Shown here piece by piece: positions 47,265 to 55,267 of a stretch of 64,000 nucleotides of DNA (its first letter is position 1; the number at the start of each line of letters is the position of its first letter). Origin of the DNA: Sphingobacterium sp. LZ7M1 (GTDB lineage: Bacteria; Bacteroidota; Bacteroidia; Sphingobacteriales; Sphingobacteriaceae); NCBI RefSeq assembly GCF_024296865.1, contig NZ_CP101134.1, positions 1,364,001 to 1,428,000 on the forward strand, given 5' to 3'. The notes under the pieces are model-generated. The model ran no database searches, was not told the origin of the DNA, and saw only the letters and a program-made list of their open reading frames with translations. The position numbers and the translations under genes are program-made.

Positions 47265-47879
47265 TTACTCTTCCTCAAAATTATATTTCAAGTCCCTAAA
47301 GTAGTATACCTTATCCCTGATATTGATCTCCCGCAATACCCGACAAGGATTTCCTGCCGCAACTACATTTTCGGGAATGTCCTTGGTTACGACAGAACCA
47401 GAGCCAATCACTGTATTGCTGCCGATTTTCACACCAGGGTTGATCACCGTATTGCCTCCGATCCAGACATTGTCACCAATTTCAATGGGTAGTGCATATT
47501 CCCAACCTTCAACCCGCAATACAGGATCAACGGGATGTCCAGCGGTGAACAGGCTTACATTTGGAGCGATCATCACATTATCCCCGATCTTTACCTTGGC
47601 ACAGTCCAAAATGGTCAGATTATAGTTGGAATAGAAATTATCACCGATTTCAATATTGTATCCATAATCACAATAGAATGGTGGCTCAATAAAGAATCGG
47701 CTTGTGGTCTTCCCAAACAATTGTTTGATGATCTGGTTTCTCGCCTTGATCTTTGTAGGGTCCATTAGATTGAACTTCTGTAATTCCACTTTGGCATGTT
47801 GCCTTTCTTTATATAGTTCATCTCCCGAAGCGATATAGGGTTCGCCAGCGATCATCTTTTCTTTTGAGCTTTTATTCAT
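47265..47879 (-). CDS. Maltose/galactoside-type O-acetyltransferase (Maa/LacA family)
   Basis: A 204-residue hexapeptide-repeat acetyltransferase using acetyl-CoA to acetylate a sugar. It starts MNKSSKEKMIAGEPYIASGDELYKERQHAK, the typical Maa/LacA opening helix pair, followed by left-handed beta-helix repeats such as IEIGDNFYSNYNLTILDCAKVKIGDNVMIAPNVSLFTAGHP with the catalytic histidine (TAGHP), then IGDNVWIGGNTVINPGVKIG. The longer open frame upstream (to 47960) gives a poor N-terminus, so the ATG at 47879 is used. It is monocistronic. Confidence 0.93.
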   Translation of the reverse strand: MNKSSKEKMIAGEPYIASGDELYKERQHAKVELQKFNLMDPTKIKARNQIIKQLFGKTTSRFFIEPPFYCDYGYNIEIGDNFYSNYNLTILDCAKVKIGDNVMIAPNVSLFTAGHPVDPVLRVEGWEYALPIEIGDNVWIGGNTVINPGVKIGSNTVIGSGSVVTKDIPENVVAAGNPCRVLREINIRDKVYYFRDLKYNFEEE

Positions 47880-47982
47880 CTGTTTTGTCTTGTTGATTAC
47901 TGATTTAATATACAAAAAATGGCTGGTTCGAGGCAAAATTAGCGGCATAACTTGTCGCATTTTCTTTGTTGTGGATAAGATT

Positions 47983-48091
47983 TTGGCTAAGAATAAGCTT
48001 CGGGAGAAGCTTTACCCTTATTCGAGCCATATTCGGAAAATTCGAAATATGTCTCGAATAAGGGTAAAGTTTGAATGGGTAAATTGGCTAA
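47983..48091. repeat. Large palindrome flanked by an 8-base direct repeat
   Basis: A perfect 17-bp inverted repeat CTTTACCCTTATTCGAG / CTCGAATAAGGGTAAAG occupies 48010-48026 and 48053-48069, with an inner CATATT/AATATG pair (48028-48033 with 48046-48051). A second small hairpin AAGCTTC-GGGA-GAAGCTT lies to its left. The whole is bounded by TTGGCTAA at 47983-47990 and 48084-48091. It might be a transposed small element, an operator or a cruciform. Confidence 0.6.
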
Positions 48092-48172
48092 AAAACTTTC
48101 TTCTGAAGCCTTGGCTTTGCCCTTAAAAATTGGAGGCCTTTTCGGTCGTCTGATCGAGTTCGGAATAAAGGT

Positions 48173-48207
48173 ATGCAAAAGAGGCCACGAATCTATCAAG
48201 GCCTCTT
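48173..48207 (-). terminator. Terminator of the tetR-nitroreductase pair
   Basis: Stem AAGAGGCC / GGCCTCTT (48179-48186 with 48200-48207) with a 13-base loop, followed on the minus strand by TTTTGCATAC. It closes the nitroreductase gene at 48228. Confidence 0.75.
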
Positions 48208-48227
48208 CAAATATGTTGGATGAACTT

Positions 48228-48860
48228 TTAGTTTTTGCTGATCACGAAGTTCTCTTTGGTAATCCTCACTTTCTTCAAGTTTACCAACCAATCTTTTGAT
48301 TCGTCGCGGTGACCTAAAGCCAAGATGGTTACAGAACGTAAACCTAATTCATTAAGTCCTAGGAATTGGTCCAGGGCTTGGCTGTTAAAACCTTCCATCG
48401 GAGTGGCATCAACACGTTGTTCAGCAGCAGCGGCAATCGCGATACCAAAACCAATGTAGGCCTGGCGTGCAGCGTGTTCAAAATGCTGGTCTTTCGTCTG
48501 ACTATTGAACCTGGTCATCAAGTTGTTCTTATAGTCATTTGCGAAGCCAGCAGGCAATCCGCGTTCTTGCTCCTGTTGTAAGAACACTGAATCCACGCGC
48601 TCTTGGGTGTATTCATCGTATGCCGCAAAGATCAACAGGTGTGAAGAGTCAACGATCTGCGATTGGTTATATGCTAAAGGGAGAATCTGTTCTTTGATCT
48701 CTTGGTTGCTGATTTCGATTACCTTGAAAGGATGTAAGCCAGAAGAAGTGGGGGCAAGCCTAGCTGCCTCGGTTATGTAATCAATTTTCTCTTGTTCTAC
48801 AGCCGCTCCTGTCATTTTTTTAGTAGCGTATCTCCATTGTAAATCTTGTAGTAAGCTCAT
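48228..48860 (-). CDS. NAD(P)H-dependent oxidoreductase, nitroreductase family (NfsB-like)
   Basis: A 210-residue flavoprotein of the nitroreductase fold, probably using FMN and NAD(P)H to reduce nitro or quinone-like compounds. The N-terminal helix starts MSLLQDLQWRYATKKM, followed by the FMN-binding segment AARLAPTSSGLHPFKVI and later DATPMEGFNSQALDQFLGL and ILALGHRDESKDW. It lies 29 bases downstream of a TetR gene on the same strand, so the TetR protein probably regulates it (inference). Dimer formation is the family norm. Confidence 0.92.
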   Translation of the reverse strand: MSLLQDLQWRYATKKMTGAAVEQEKIDYITEAARLAPTSSGLHPFKVIEISNQEIKEQILPLAYNQSQIVDSSHLLIFAAYDEYTQERVDSVFLQQEQERGLPAGFANDYKNNLMTRFNSQTKDQHFEHAARQAYIGFGIAIAAAAEQRVDATPMEGFNSQALDQFLGLNELGLRSVTILALGHRDESKDWLVNLKKVRITKENFVISKN

Positions 48861-48889
48861 TCTCTTGAAATTTATGATAGTATTTTACG

Positions 48890-49492
48890 TTAAATCAATA
48901 TAGATTTGATATAGCCATCTATGGCGTCCGCAAGGACAGCCGATGGACAGATGTTTTCCTTGCTGCTCAGAGCTAGCAAGTCCATGGCGACAATGCCATG
49001 CAGGATAGACCATAGGGTCTTCAGTTTGAGGTATCGGTCAAGGTCCTTCTTTCCGCTGGCCTTGATCGCTTCATCGATCAGGGATAACATCAGGTTAGAT
49101 ACCCTTTTTATCTCTTCCGATTCGTTGGTTTTTTCGCAGGTTGGGATTCCCAGACCAAACATGATCTCATAATGTTTGGGGTATTTTGCGGCGAACAACC
49201 AATATCCAACCGAAAGCTGTTTGATCTTTGTTGCGATGTTTTCTTGAGGGTCTATCTCTTGATTGATGGAATCCAGTAATTGGATAAATCCTTCCTTTAC
49301 GAAATAAGCAGAAATAGCCTCCTTATTTTCAAAATGCTTGTAGATCACAGGGACAGAATACTCGATGGCATCTGCAATCTTTCGGATGGAAAGTGACGCC
49401 CAACCTTCTTTTTCGACGATTTCTCGGGAGCAGACGATGATCTGTTCCTTAAGTTCTTGCTGTTGTCTGAGTTTTCTTTCTGTAAGTCCCAT
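48890..49492 (-). CDS. TetR-family regulator of the nitroreductase gene
   Basis: A 200-residue repressor with HTH IVEKEGWASLSIRKIADAIEYSVPVIYKHFENKEAI, where helix 3 includes SVPVIYKHF, and a C-terminal TetR-type helical domain starting VKEGFIQLLDSI. The ATG at 49492 begins MGLTERKLRQQQ, and an upstream extension to 49528 would lie across the promoter, so it is rejected. A palindrome in the leader (49505-49515) overlaps the expected transcription start, consistent with autorepression. It forms a likely two-gene operon with the nitroreductase. Confidence 0.9.
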   Translation of the reverse strand: MGLTERKLRQQQELKEQIIVCSREIVEKEGWASLSIRKIADAIEYSVPVIYKHFENKEAISAYFVKEGFIQLLDSINQEIDPQENIATKIKQLSVGYWLFAAKYPKHYEIMFGLGIPTCEKTNESEEIKRVSNLMLSLIDEAIKASGKKDLDRYLKLKTLWSILHGIVAMDLLALSSKENICPSAVLADAIDGYIKSILI

Positions 49493-49504
49493 GCTGCATT
49501 TAGT

Positions 49505-49515
49505 TAACAGTGTTA
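49505..49515 (-). promoter_or_regulatory. Candidate TetR operator at the transcription start
   Basis: TAACAGTGTTA is an 11-bp palindrome located between the -7 box and the ATG of the tetR gene. It is the only palindrome in the leader. Its role as operator is inferred from position. Confidence 0.4.
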
Positions 49516-49516
49516 G

Positions 49517-49547
49517 CAAAAGTAACAATGATATTTATATGTTGCAA
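49517..49547 (-). promoter_or_regulatory. Promoter of the tetR-nitroreductase pair
   Basis: On the minus strand TTGC followed after exactly 19 bases by TACTTTTG fits the Bacteroidota promoter. The start codon at 49492 is 24 bases downstream. Confidence 0.7.
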
Positions 49548-49611
49548 ACATCTATTAAAAACATACATCAAAATGACAATGAGCTTCGGGAAATAAATTC
49601 TAACTTTAAGG

Positions 49612-50481
49612 ATGAACTTCTTAAAAAGTAAACGCAAGGTATCATTGGTCTTAGGCAGCGGCGGAGCTCGTGGACTGGTTCAAATTGGGGTAATTCGTAG
49701 TTTAGAGGAGAAAGGATATGAAATTGATGAGGTGGTAGGATGTTCGATCGGTTCTTTGATTGGAGCGGCCTATGTCGAAGGGAAAATGGGGAAACTGGAA
49801 GAATGGATGCGGTCCATTACCCGAAGGCAGGTCTTTAAACTGATGGATTTTACCAATCCAAAGTTTGGGCTGCTCAAAGGCGAGAGGGTCTTTGAATCCC
49901 TGAAAGAAATCTTCCCGGATAAGAACATCGAGGATATGGATATTCCATTTCGGGCCATCGCGACCGATATGGTAAGCGAAAAAGAAGTTGTGTTTGATAA
50001 AGGGAGCGTTTACAAAGCCATTCGGGCTTCCATTGCCATTCCAGCTGTTTTTACCAGTATAGAAAGCGAGGACTGGAACCTGGTGGATGGAGGGGTCATC
50101 AATCCATTGCCCATCAATTACGTCAGGAGGAAGCGAAGGAACATCATTATTGCGGTCAATCTCGATGGCAAACCGGATGCTGAATATGGGCCATACAATG
50201 GTGCAAAAGGACTGAATGCCATATCCATGCTTCAGGAGTCCTATTTTATGATGCGTAGACGATTGAGCCAACTATCGGTTGAACTGTACAAGCCCGATTA
50301 CGTGATCAATATTCCCCATAATATCGCAGGGATTTGGGACTATGACAAAGCATCTTTTATGATCGAGAAAGGGAAGGAGCTAACGGACAAAGTGGTTCCT
50401 GATGTACCGATAAAAAAGAAGGAGACCAAGAAAAACAGCAAAACTCCTAAAGAAAAAGAGAAAGAAAAAGAGGTCGTTTAA
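49612..50481 (+). CDS. Patatin-like phospholipase
   Basis: A 289-residue serine acyl-hydrolase of the patatin family. The oxyanion loop is LVLGSGGARGLVQIGVI, the nucleophile is in VVGCSIGSLIGA (GxSxG), and the dyad aspartate lies in LVDGGVINPLPI. The C-terminal 20 residues are almost entirely Lys/Glu/Thr/Pro (KKKETKKNSKTPKEKEKEKE), giving an extended basic tail, possibly for membrane contact. No signal peptide is seen, so it is cytoplasmic or membrane-associated. Its stop codon overlaps that of the convergent hydrolase gene by four bases. Confidence 0.92.
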   Translation: MNFLKSKRKVSLVLGSGGARGLVQIGVIRSLEEKGYEIDEVVGCSIGSLIGAAYVEGKMGKLEEWMRSITRRQVFKLMDFTNPKFGLLKGERVFESLKEIFPDKNIEDMDIPFRAIATDMVSEKEVVFDKGSVYKAIRASIAIPAVFTSIESEDWNLVDGGVINPLPINYVRRKRRNIIIAVNLDGKPDAEYGPYNGAKGLNAISMLQESYFMMRRRLSQLSVELYKPDYVINIPHNIAGIWDYDKASFMIEKGKELTDKVVPDVPIKKKETKKNSKTPKEKEKEKEVV

Positions 50482-51305
50482 TCGACCTCTAGCAATAATT
50501 TATTCATGTGGAGATTAAACTCCTCAGGATGTTCCAGGTTTGGAAGGTGCCCGCAATCTTCCATTTCAATATATTTTGAACCCTTGATTCCTTTTGACAG
50601 TTCTTCCATGAGATTGGCGGGGGTGATCTTGTCTTCTTTTCCGCGAACCACTAAAGTGGGAACATTGATCTTTGGAAGGACTTCCGTAGTGTCCGTTCGG
50701 GCTGCCAGTGCCAGCAAGGTTGCACAGATGGATTCGATGCTGTTCCTTCGGATACTGCTCTTGATCAATTCGATGGCTTCGGGATTGGAATCAATGCTTT
50801 TTTTCGAGAACAGGTTGGCAATAAATCCAATGGCATAAGGTCTGCGACCATATTGCAATACTGCCTGTATGGCATCAAAACGCTTCTGTTTACCTGCATT
50901 TTCATCGGGTTTGCTGTGCGTATCGGAGAGGATCAGTCCAGAAATCCGATCTGGATACAATTCATAGGCCCTTAGGGCTATATAGCCTCCCATGGAAACC
51001 CCACAGAGGACAGCTTTGTCAATTTCAAGTTTGCGCATGAATACGCCGAGGTCTTTAGCAAATACATCGATGGAAAAAAATCCATGACCTTTTGTTGTAT
51101 TTCCATGTCCGCGAATATCGACTGCAATACCAGTAATGTTATCTTCTAAACTTTCGAGCTGATCTCGCCACATTTTTTTATTGAAGGGAAAACCATGTAG
51201 GAAAATGATCGTTTTTTCAGGTTGTTCGCTGGCCTTTTTGATATAATAGGAGATACTGATATCTCCAATCCGGATCTTGTTGCTTTTAATTATACGTTCC
51301 GCCAT
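50478..51305 (-). CDS. Alpha/beta-hydrolase
   Basis: A 275-residue alpha/beta-hydrolase of unknown substrate. It shows the oxyanion HG in IIFLHGFPFNKKMW, the nucleophile serine in LCGVSMGGYIALRAYE (GxSxG), the acid residue in the VRGKEDKITP segment and the catalytic histidine in GHLPNLEHPEEF. The reading frame continues upstream as a low-complexity hydrophobic stretch, but the ATG at 51305 (MAERIIKS) gives a normal start. Convergent with the patatin gene. Similar proteins include esterases and proline iminopeptidase-like enzymes. Confidence 0.9.
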   Translation of the reverse strand: MAERIIKSNKIRIGDISISYYIKKASEQPEKTIIFLHGFPFNKKMWRDQLESLEDNITGIAVDIRGHGNTTKGHGFFSIDVFAKDLGVFMRKLEIDKAVLCGVSMGGYIALRAYELYPDRISGLILSDTHSKPDENAGKQKRFDAIQAVLQYGRRPYAIGFIANLFSKKSIDSNPEAIELIKSSIRRNSIESICATLLALAARTDTTEVLPKINVPTLVVRGKEDKITPANLMEELSKGIKGSKYIEMEDCGHLPNLEHPEEFNLHMNKLLLEVD

Positions 51306-51377
51306 AATTTTAAATATATAAATATCAACACGATAAGCAAAATATAGTTTGAAAATGATCAAAAAAGGGAAAAAGGA

Positions 51378-51408
51378 TTTGGAAAATCTAAAAAAGTCCC
51401 GATATTTG
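51378..51408 (+). promoter_or_regulatory. Promoter of the first tRNA-Arg gene
   Basis: TTTG (51378-51381), exactly 19 bases, then GATATTTG (51401-51408), matching the Bacteroidota box except the first base. It is 35 bases before the tRNA. Confidence 0.6.
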
Positions 51409-51443
51409 CGCCACCTCAAAGGACAATTTGTCCTTTAAAGAAT

Positions 51444-51517
51444 GCGCTCATAGCTTAATTGGATAGAGCATCTGACTACGGATCAGAAGGTTAGGGGTTC
51501 GACTCCCTTTGAGCGCA
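51444..51517 (+). tRNA. tRNA-Arg (anticodon ACG), copy 1
   Basis: A 74-base cloverleaf. The acceptor stem GCGCTCA pairs with TGAGCGC, followed by discriminator A. The D arm AGCTTAATTGGATAGAGC, the anticodon loop CTACGGA with anticodon ACG, and the T arm GGGTTCGACTCCC are all present. The CCA end is not encoded (CTT follows). Anticodon ACG reads CGN arginine codons through inosine at position 34, which requires TadA. Confidence 0.97.
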
Positions 51518-51634
51518 CTTTCTTTTATAAACACAGCCATAACATCTTCCTTTAAAAATTGAATTCCCGTAGCGAAAAGGGGAAAAATAAGTCATTGAGG
51601 CTGAAAGGAATTGGTTTTAAATGTGAAAAAAAAT

Positions 51635-51664
51635 TTTGCTGAGGATATTATTTCCTTATATTTG
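51635..51664 (+). promoter_or_regulatory. Promoter of the second tRNA-Arg gene
   Basis: TTTG, 18 bases, then TATATTTG (51657-51664), a full match to the -7 box, precedes the second tRNA by 45 bases. Confidence 0.6.
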
Positions 51665-51709
51665 CATCACCAAAACAGAAAGGGCGTCAGTCGTATAGTA
51701 TTGGTTGCC

Positions 51710-51783
51710 GCGCTCATAGCTTAATTGGATAGAGCATCTGACTACGGATCAGAAGGTTAGGGGTTCGACTCCCTTTGAGCGCA
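51710..51783 (+). tRNA. tRNA-Arg (anticodon ACG), copy 2
   Basis: Identical over its 74 bases to the gene at 51444-51517, 266 bases apart. Flanking sequences differ from those of copy 1, except short A/T runs. adk follows 72 bases downstream, so copy 2 may be transcribed with it or be processed out. Confidence 0.97.
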
Positions 51784-51855
51784 CTTGGAAAGAGCCTAAT
51801 TCTTATACGGGATTAGGCTTTTGTTTTTTTACATCTAAAAAAATAACAACACATT

Positions 51856-52425
51856 ATGCTAAACCTAGTTTTATTCGGACCTCCGGGGGCAGGTAAGGGG
51901 ACCCAATCGGCTAAATTGATCGATAAATATGCCTTGCACCATATTTCTACTGGAGATATGTTCAGAGGGCACATCAAAAATCAGACTCCACTGGGCAAAG
52001 AAGTGAGTCAGATCATTGCTGATGGTAATTTGGTTCCTGACTCGATTACAATTTCTATGTTGGAAGAGGAGTTGAAAAACAATCCTGAAGCTAAAGGGTT
52101 TATTTTTGATGGATTCCCACGTACAGTAGCTCAAGCAGAGGCATTGGATAAATTTTTGGAAGCGAACAATACATCGATCACTGGAGTGATTGCATTGGAT
52201 GTGGATGAAAAGGAACTTACCCAGCGTATCGCTAAGCGTCAGGAGATTTCAGGACGTGCGGATGATGCAGCTGACAAATTGAAAAAACGTATCGAAGAAT
52301 ACTTCGGAAAGACCATTCATGTGTTGCCTTACTACGAAAATCAAGGTAAGTTGACAAAAGTGAACGGTATCGGTGAAATCGAAACGATTTTTGCCGACCT
52401 TTCAAACGTTATCGATAATTATTAA
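51856..52425 (+). CDS. adk: Adenylate kinase
   Basis: A 189-residue short-form adenylate kinase balancing ATP, ADP and AMP. The P-loop is LFGPPGAGKGTQSAKL, the AMP-binding segment ISTGDMFR, FDGFPRTVAQAEALD is present, and the lid region is the short type (KRQEISGRADDAADKLKKRI) without zinc cysteines. Length is within the short class. It lies upstream of obg on the same strand with a 26-base gap. Confidence 0.97.
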   Translation: MLNLVLFGPPGAGKGTQSAKLIDKYALHHISTGDMFRGHIKNQTPLGKEVSQIIADGNLVPDSITISMLEEELKNNPEAKGFIFDGFPRTVAQAEALDKFLEANNTSITGVIALDVDEKELTQRIAKRQEISGRADDAADKLKKRIEEYFGKTIHVLPYYENQGKLTKVNGIGEIETIFADLSNVIDNY

Positions 52426-52451
52426 TAAAAATATTCTGAATAGGGAGAGAT

Positions 52452-53450
52452 ATGGCTCAGGGGTCAAATTTTGTTGATTATGTAAAAGTATGTTGCCGTT
52501 CTGGACACGGAGGTGCCGGATCAGCCCATTTGCACCGTGATAAACACACGGCAAAAGGGGGACCTGACGGTGGTGATGGTGGTCGCGGTGGACATATTAT
52601 CCTGAAAGGGTCGCATCAGCACTGGACTTTATTGCACCTGAAATTCAGAAAACATATTATTGCTGAACCCGGTGAATCTGGGGGAAGTGCTTTGCGTACC
52701 GGTGCAAACGGTAAGGATGAAATCCTGGAGGTGCCACTAGGTACCGTTGCCAAGAATGCCGAAACTGGAGAGGTCCTGTTCGAAATCACCGAAGATGGAG
52801 AAACCAAGATCTTGACTCCGGGAGGAAAAGGTGGTTTGGGTAACTGGCACTTTAAGTCTTCTACCGTTCAAACGCCGAGATTCGCTCAACCGGGATTACC
52901 GGGTATCGAAGAGTGGATGATCCTGGAATTGAAGGTATTGGCAGATGTTGGTTTGGTGGGATTCCCAAATGCGGGTAAATCGACCTTACTATCTGTGGTA
53001 TCGGCAGCAAAACCTGAAATTGCAGATTACCCCTTTACGACCTTGGTGCCAAATCTAGGGATCGTAAGTTACCGTGATGGGAAGTCATTTGTAATGGCCG
53101 ATATCCCCGGAATTATCGAAGGGGCATCTGAAGGTAAAGGCTTAGGACACCGTTTCCTGAGACATATCGAAAGAAATTCGGTACTGCTTTTCTTGGTGCC
53201 TGCAGATACTGACCGTAGCATCGCTGAAGAATACGAGATCCTATTGAATGAATTGACCGCCTATAATCCGGAATTATTGGATAAGCCAAAGCTTTTGGCA
53301 ATCAGTAAATCGGATATGCTGGATGAAGAACTGGAAAAGGAAATGGCCCTTCAAGTACCGAAAGGAATTCCTTACCTATTTATTTCTTCCGTTACCGGAA
53401 AAAATATCCAGCAACTGAAGGACATGATCTGGAAAGAAATCAATTCTTAA
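52452..53450 (+). CDS. obg: Ribosome-associated GTPase Obg
   Basis: A 332-residue GTPase needed for large-subunit assembly and stress control. The N-terminal glycine-rich Obg fold has [19 protein letters not shown] and [25 protein letters not shown]. The G domain shows [19 protein letters not shown], the DxxG motif [26 protein letters not shown] and the SKSDMLD specificity loop. It lacks the C-terminal OCT domain found in longer homologues. A terminator follows its stop. Confidence 0.96.
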   Translation: MAQGSNFVDYVKVCCRSGHGGAGSAHLHRDKHTAKGGPDGGDGGRGGHIILKGSHQHWTLLHLKFRKHIIAEPGESGGSALRTGANGKDEILEVPLGTVAKNAETGEVLFEITEDGETKILTPGGKGGLGNWHFKSSTVQTPRFAQPGLPGIEEWMILELKVLADVGLVGFPNAGKSTLLSVVSAAKPEIADYPFTTLVPNLGIVSYRDGKSFVMADIPGIIEGASEGKGLGHRFLRHIERNSVLLFLVPADTDRSIAEEYEILLNELTAYNPELLDKPKLLAISKSDMLDEELEKEMALQVPKGIPYLFISSVTGKNIQQLKDMIWKEINS

Positions 53451-53457
53451 TGATATG

Positions 53458-53484
53458 AAAGCCATCGAAAGATGGCTTTTTTTT
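53458..53484 (+). terminator. Terminator after obg
   Basis: Stem AAAGCCATC / GATGGCTTT with GAAA loop, followed by TTTTT and then the start of a repeat unit. Confidence 0.93.
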
Positions 53485-53523
53485 GAACCAGGATTCAAGA
53501 GATTCGAGGATAGACCAAGATTA
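53485..53523 (+). repeat. Diverged single copy of the 45-bp repeat unit
   Basis: GAACCAGGATTCAAGAGATTCGAGGATAGACCAAGATTATGG matches the start and end of the 39-bp block seen at 1927-2010. It sits directly after the terminator T-run, as the copies near 1927 do. Confidence 0.75.
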
Positions 53524-53549
53524 TGGCAGACATTCCGCTGGAAATCTTT

Positions 53550-53870
53550 ATTTTTTCTGTCGTGTTGAGGAACGAAACATCTCGGAACAATCCAAACTTC
53601 CAATAATAATTCCATCATTTATTTTGTCACATACAGTTTCTTAGCCCTCGGTTATAGCTGCGATTGGCGTACAGTTCCTTGACCTTCGGTCAAGGATGAC
53701 AGGGTCGGTGGGAGGAGAACCGTATAGATTCTTCGCGTTTCTCAGAATGCTCTTTAGCACATTTCCAATTCTGAACGAAAAGTGAAGAATCTGTAAGTAA
53801 ATGTCCAAATACCTGCTGTCATCCCCATCGAAGATGGAGGACCTGTACGCTTATACATACAAAATCATAA
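53550..53870. repeat. REP-like dispersed repeat block
   Basis: This gene-free segment contains TGTTGAGGAACGAAACATCTCGG, CCTTGACCTTCGGTCAAGGATGACAGG, ATAGATTCTTCGCGTTTCTCAGAATG, CTTTAGCACATTTCCAATTCTGAACGAAAAGTGAAGAATCTGTAA and TGTCATCCCCATCGAAGATGGAGGACCTGTA. The latter two recur in related form at 2043-2135 and 47045-47135. Confidence 0.78.
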
Positions 53871-53925
53871 AGTGGCTGTAGGCGATACGCTCCTATCAAA
53901 TATGCCGAACATATACGGGAATTTT

Positions 53926-54009
53926 GATCTTGGTCCATCCTCCCATCCATTGAATCCTGGTTCATGCCCAAATCTTGGTCCATCCTCCCATCCCTTCAAT
54001 CCTGGTTCA
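53926..54009 (-). repeat. Tandem pair of the 45-bp repeat unit, inverted relative to 1927-2010
   Basis: Two 39-bp blocks (53926-53964, 53971-54009) read GATCTTGGTCCATCCTCCCATCC...AATCCTGGTTCA. They are separated by a 6-base spacer, so the period is 45 bp, identical to the unit at 1927-2010 but on the other strand. A spurious upstream extension of the next gene would read into these repeats. Confidence 0.88.
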
Positions 54010-54054
54010 AACTCTCCCTCGAAACTCCTGTCTTTTTTCCTTATTTTCGCAACA

Positions 54055-54825
54055 ATGGATTTATCATTAAAGGAATTTTTGGACCGTAAAGTGGAGGAAT
54101 TCAACCAACCGAATTTTATTCCTAATGACCCCATCAGTATTCCGCATCAATTTTCATTAAAGCAGGATATTGAAATCATGGGGTTCTTTGCGAGCATATT
54201 GGCTTGGGGACAACGGAAAACCATTATCAATAAATGTAATGAGCTTATCCAACGTATGGATGGCAGTCCCTATGATTTTATGCTGAACCATCAGGGGCAT
54301 GATCTGAAAAATATGTTAGGTTTCAAACATAGGACCTTCAATGATACCGATCTCCTTTACTTCATCAGTTTTTTCCATTACCATTACCATCATTTCGATA
54401 GCTTGGAAGATGCCTTTTTGCAGATGGAGGCAGGAGAGGAGTTTACTGTGGAGCAATCCTTAAATGGTTTCAAATCTTATTTTTTCTCTTTGGCGGATTT
54501 TCCGGAAAGGACCCGGAAGCATGTGAGCTCGCCAATGCAGAAATCAAGTTGTAAGCGTTTGAATATGTTCCTTCGCTGGATGGTTAGGAAAGATGATAAG
54601 GGCGTGGATTTCGGGATCTGGAAGAGGATTGATGCCAAAGACCTGATCTGTCCTTGCGATGTGCATGTGGAAAGGGTAGGCCGGAAGTTTGGGTTGATCC
54701 AATCGGATAAAGTAAATTGGAAAACAGCCTTGGAACTGACCGAAAATCTGCGGTCCTTGGATCCCAAGGATCCTGTTAAATATGATTTTGCTTTGTTTGG
54801 ACTGGGAGTTGCTGGGGAGTTATAG
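54055..54825 (+). CDS. TIGR02757-family protein
   Basis: A 256-residue protein that resembles the TIGR02757 family of Bacteroidota and spirochaetes, whose function is unknown. The ATG at 54055 begins MDLSLKEFLDRKVEEF, and an in-frame upstream extension to 53872 would be built from the 45-bp repeats, so it is rejected. Recognisable segments are HQFSLKQDIEIMGFFASILAWGQRKTII, FKHRTFNDTDLLYFISFF and LICPCDVHVERVGRKFGLI with a Cys-x-Cys pair, and LDPKDPVKYDFALFGLGV near the end. Some of the pattern (helical bundle with a late D/H/C cluster) recalls helix-hairpin-helix glycosylases (inference). Confidence 0.85.
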   Translation: MDLSLKEFLDRKVEEFNQPNFIPNDPISIPHQFSLKQDIEIMGFFASILAWGQRKTIINKCNELIQRMDGSPYDFMLNHQGHDLKNMLGFKHRTFNDTDLLYFISFFHYHYHHFDSLEDAFLQMEAGEEFTVEQSLNGFKSYFFSLADFPERTRKHVSSPMQKSSCKRLNMFLRWMVRKDDKGVDFGIWKRIDAKDLICPCDVHVERVGRKFGLIQSDKVNWKTALELTENLRSLDPKDPVKYDFALFGLGVAGEL

Positions 54826-54829
54826 GCAC

Positions 54830-55267
54830 TTAGTAAAAGGGGATATACATTTCCTTGTGCTTACCCGCATCCTTATATTCGAATTCATCAGATATAAATT
54901 CAAATCCCATATCCAAATAAAAGGGATATGCTGTTTCACGGGCAATGCACCATAGATAATCTCCATGTAACTGGGATTTGATATGGTAGATCGCCGCTCC
55001 TAATAATTCTTTTGCATAGCCTTTTCTTCTGGCTTCGGGGGCAGTTGCCATTCCCCGCAAACGGTACCCTTCATGTGGAAGCTTGGGATTGTTGGTTCTG
55101 TGAACGGTCAGAATACATTGCAATTGGTTTTCATCGTCATACAGCCCTAAATGGAAGCTGTCTGGCCTTAAATCTTCGGGGTTGATACAAAGTTCCAGAG
55201 CTTTGCCTTTTTGCAATACAGCGCTTCTTAACGGCAAAGCATCATCAACTTGGATAAATCGGATCAT
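54830..55267 (-). CDS. GNAT-family N-acetyltransferase
   Basis: A 145-residue acetyltransferase using acetyl-CoA. The motif A reads LRGMATAPEARRKGYAKELLGAAI (R-x-x-G-Y/x-A), and motif B ends in AYPFYLDMGFEFI. The substrate is unknown. Its start overlaps the gapA stop by four bases, and gapA in turn overlaps the redoxin lipoprotein, so all three are co-transcribed. It is convergent with the TIGR02757 gene across a 4-base gap. Confidence 0.92.
   Translation of the reverse strand: MIRFIQVDDALPLRSAVLQKGKALELCINPEDLRPDSFHLGLYDDENQLQCILTVHRTNNPKLPHEGYRLRGMATAPEARRKGYAKELLGAAIYHIKSQLHGDYLWCIARETAYPFYLDMGFEFISDEFEYKDAGKHKEMYIPFY

Noticed and set aside
47890-48126. A 78-codon plus-strand frame across the palindrome
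   Set aside because: It runs over the start of the acetyltransferase on the other strand and the 17-bp inverted repeat. No family similarity and no promoter of its own.
51418-51860. tRNA operon fused with adk by an integrated element
   Set aside because: The two identical tRNA genes suggested an attachment-site duplication (att by integration), but the 190 bases between contain no integrase or other gene, only a promoter. Tandem duplication is simpler.
53872-54054. N-terminal extension of the TIGR02757 protein
   Set aside because: It is a translation of the 45-bp repeats (Gly-Pro-Ser-Ser-His-Pro runs) and not a protein domain. The ATG at 54055 starts the recognisable protein.
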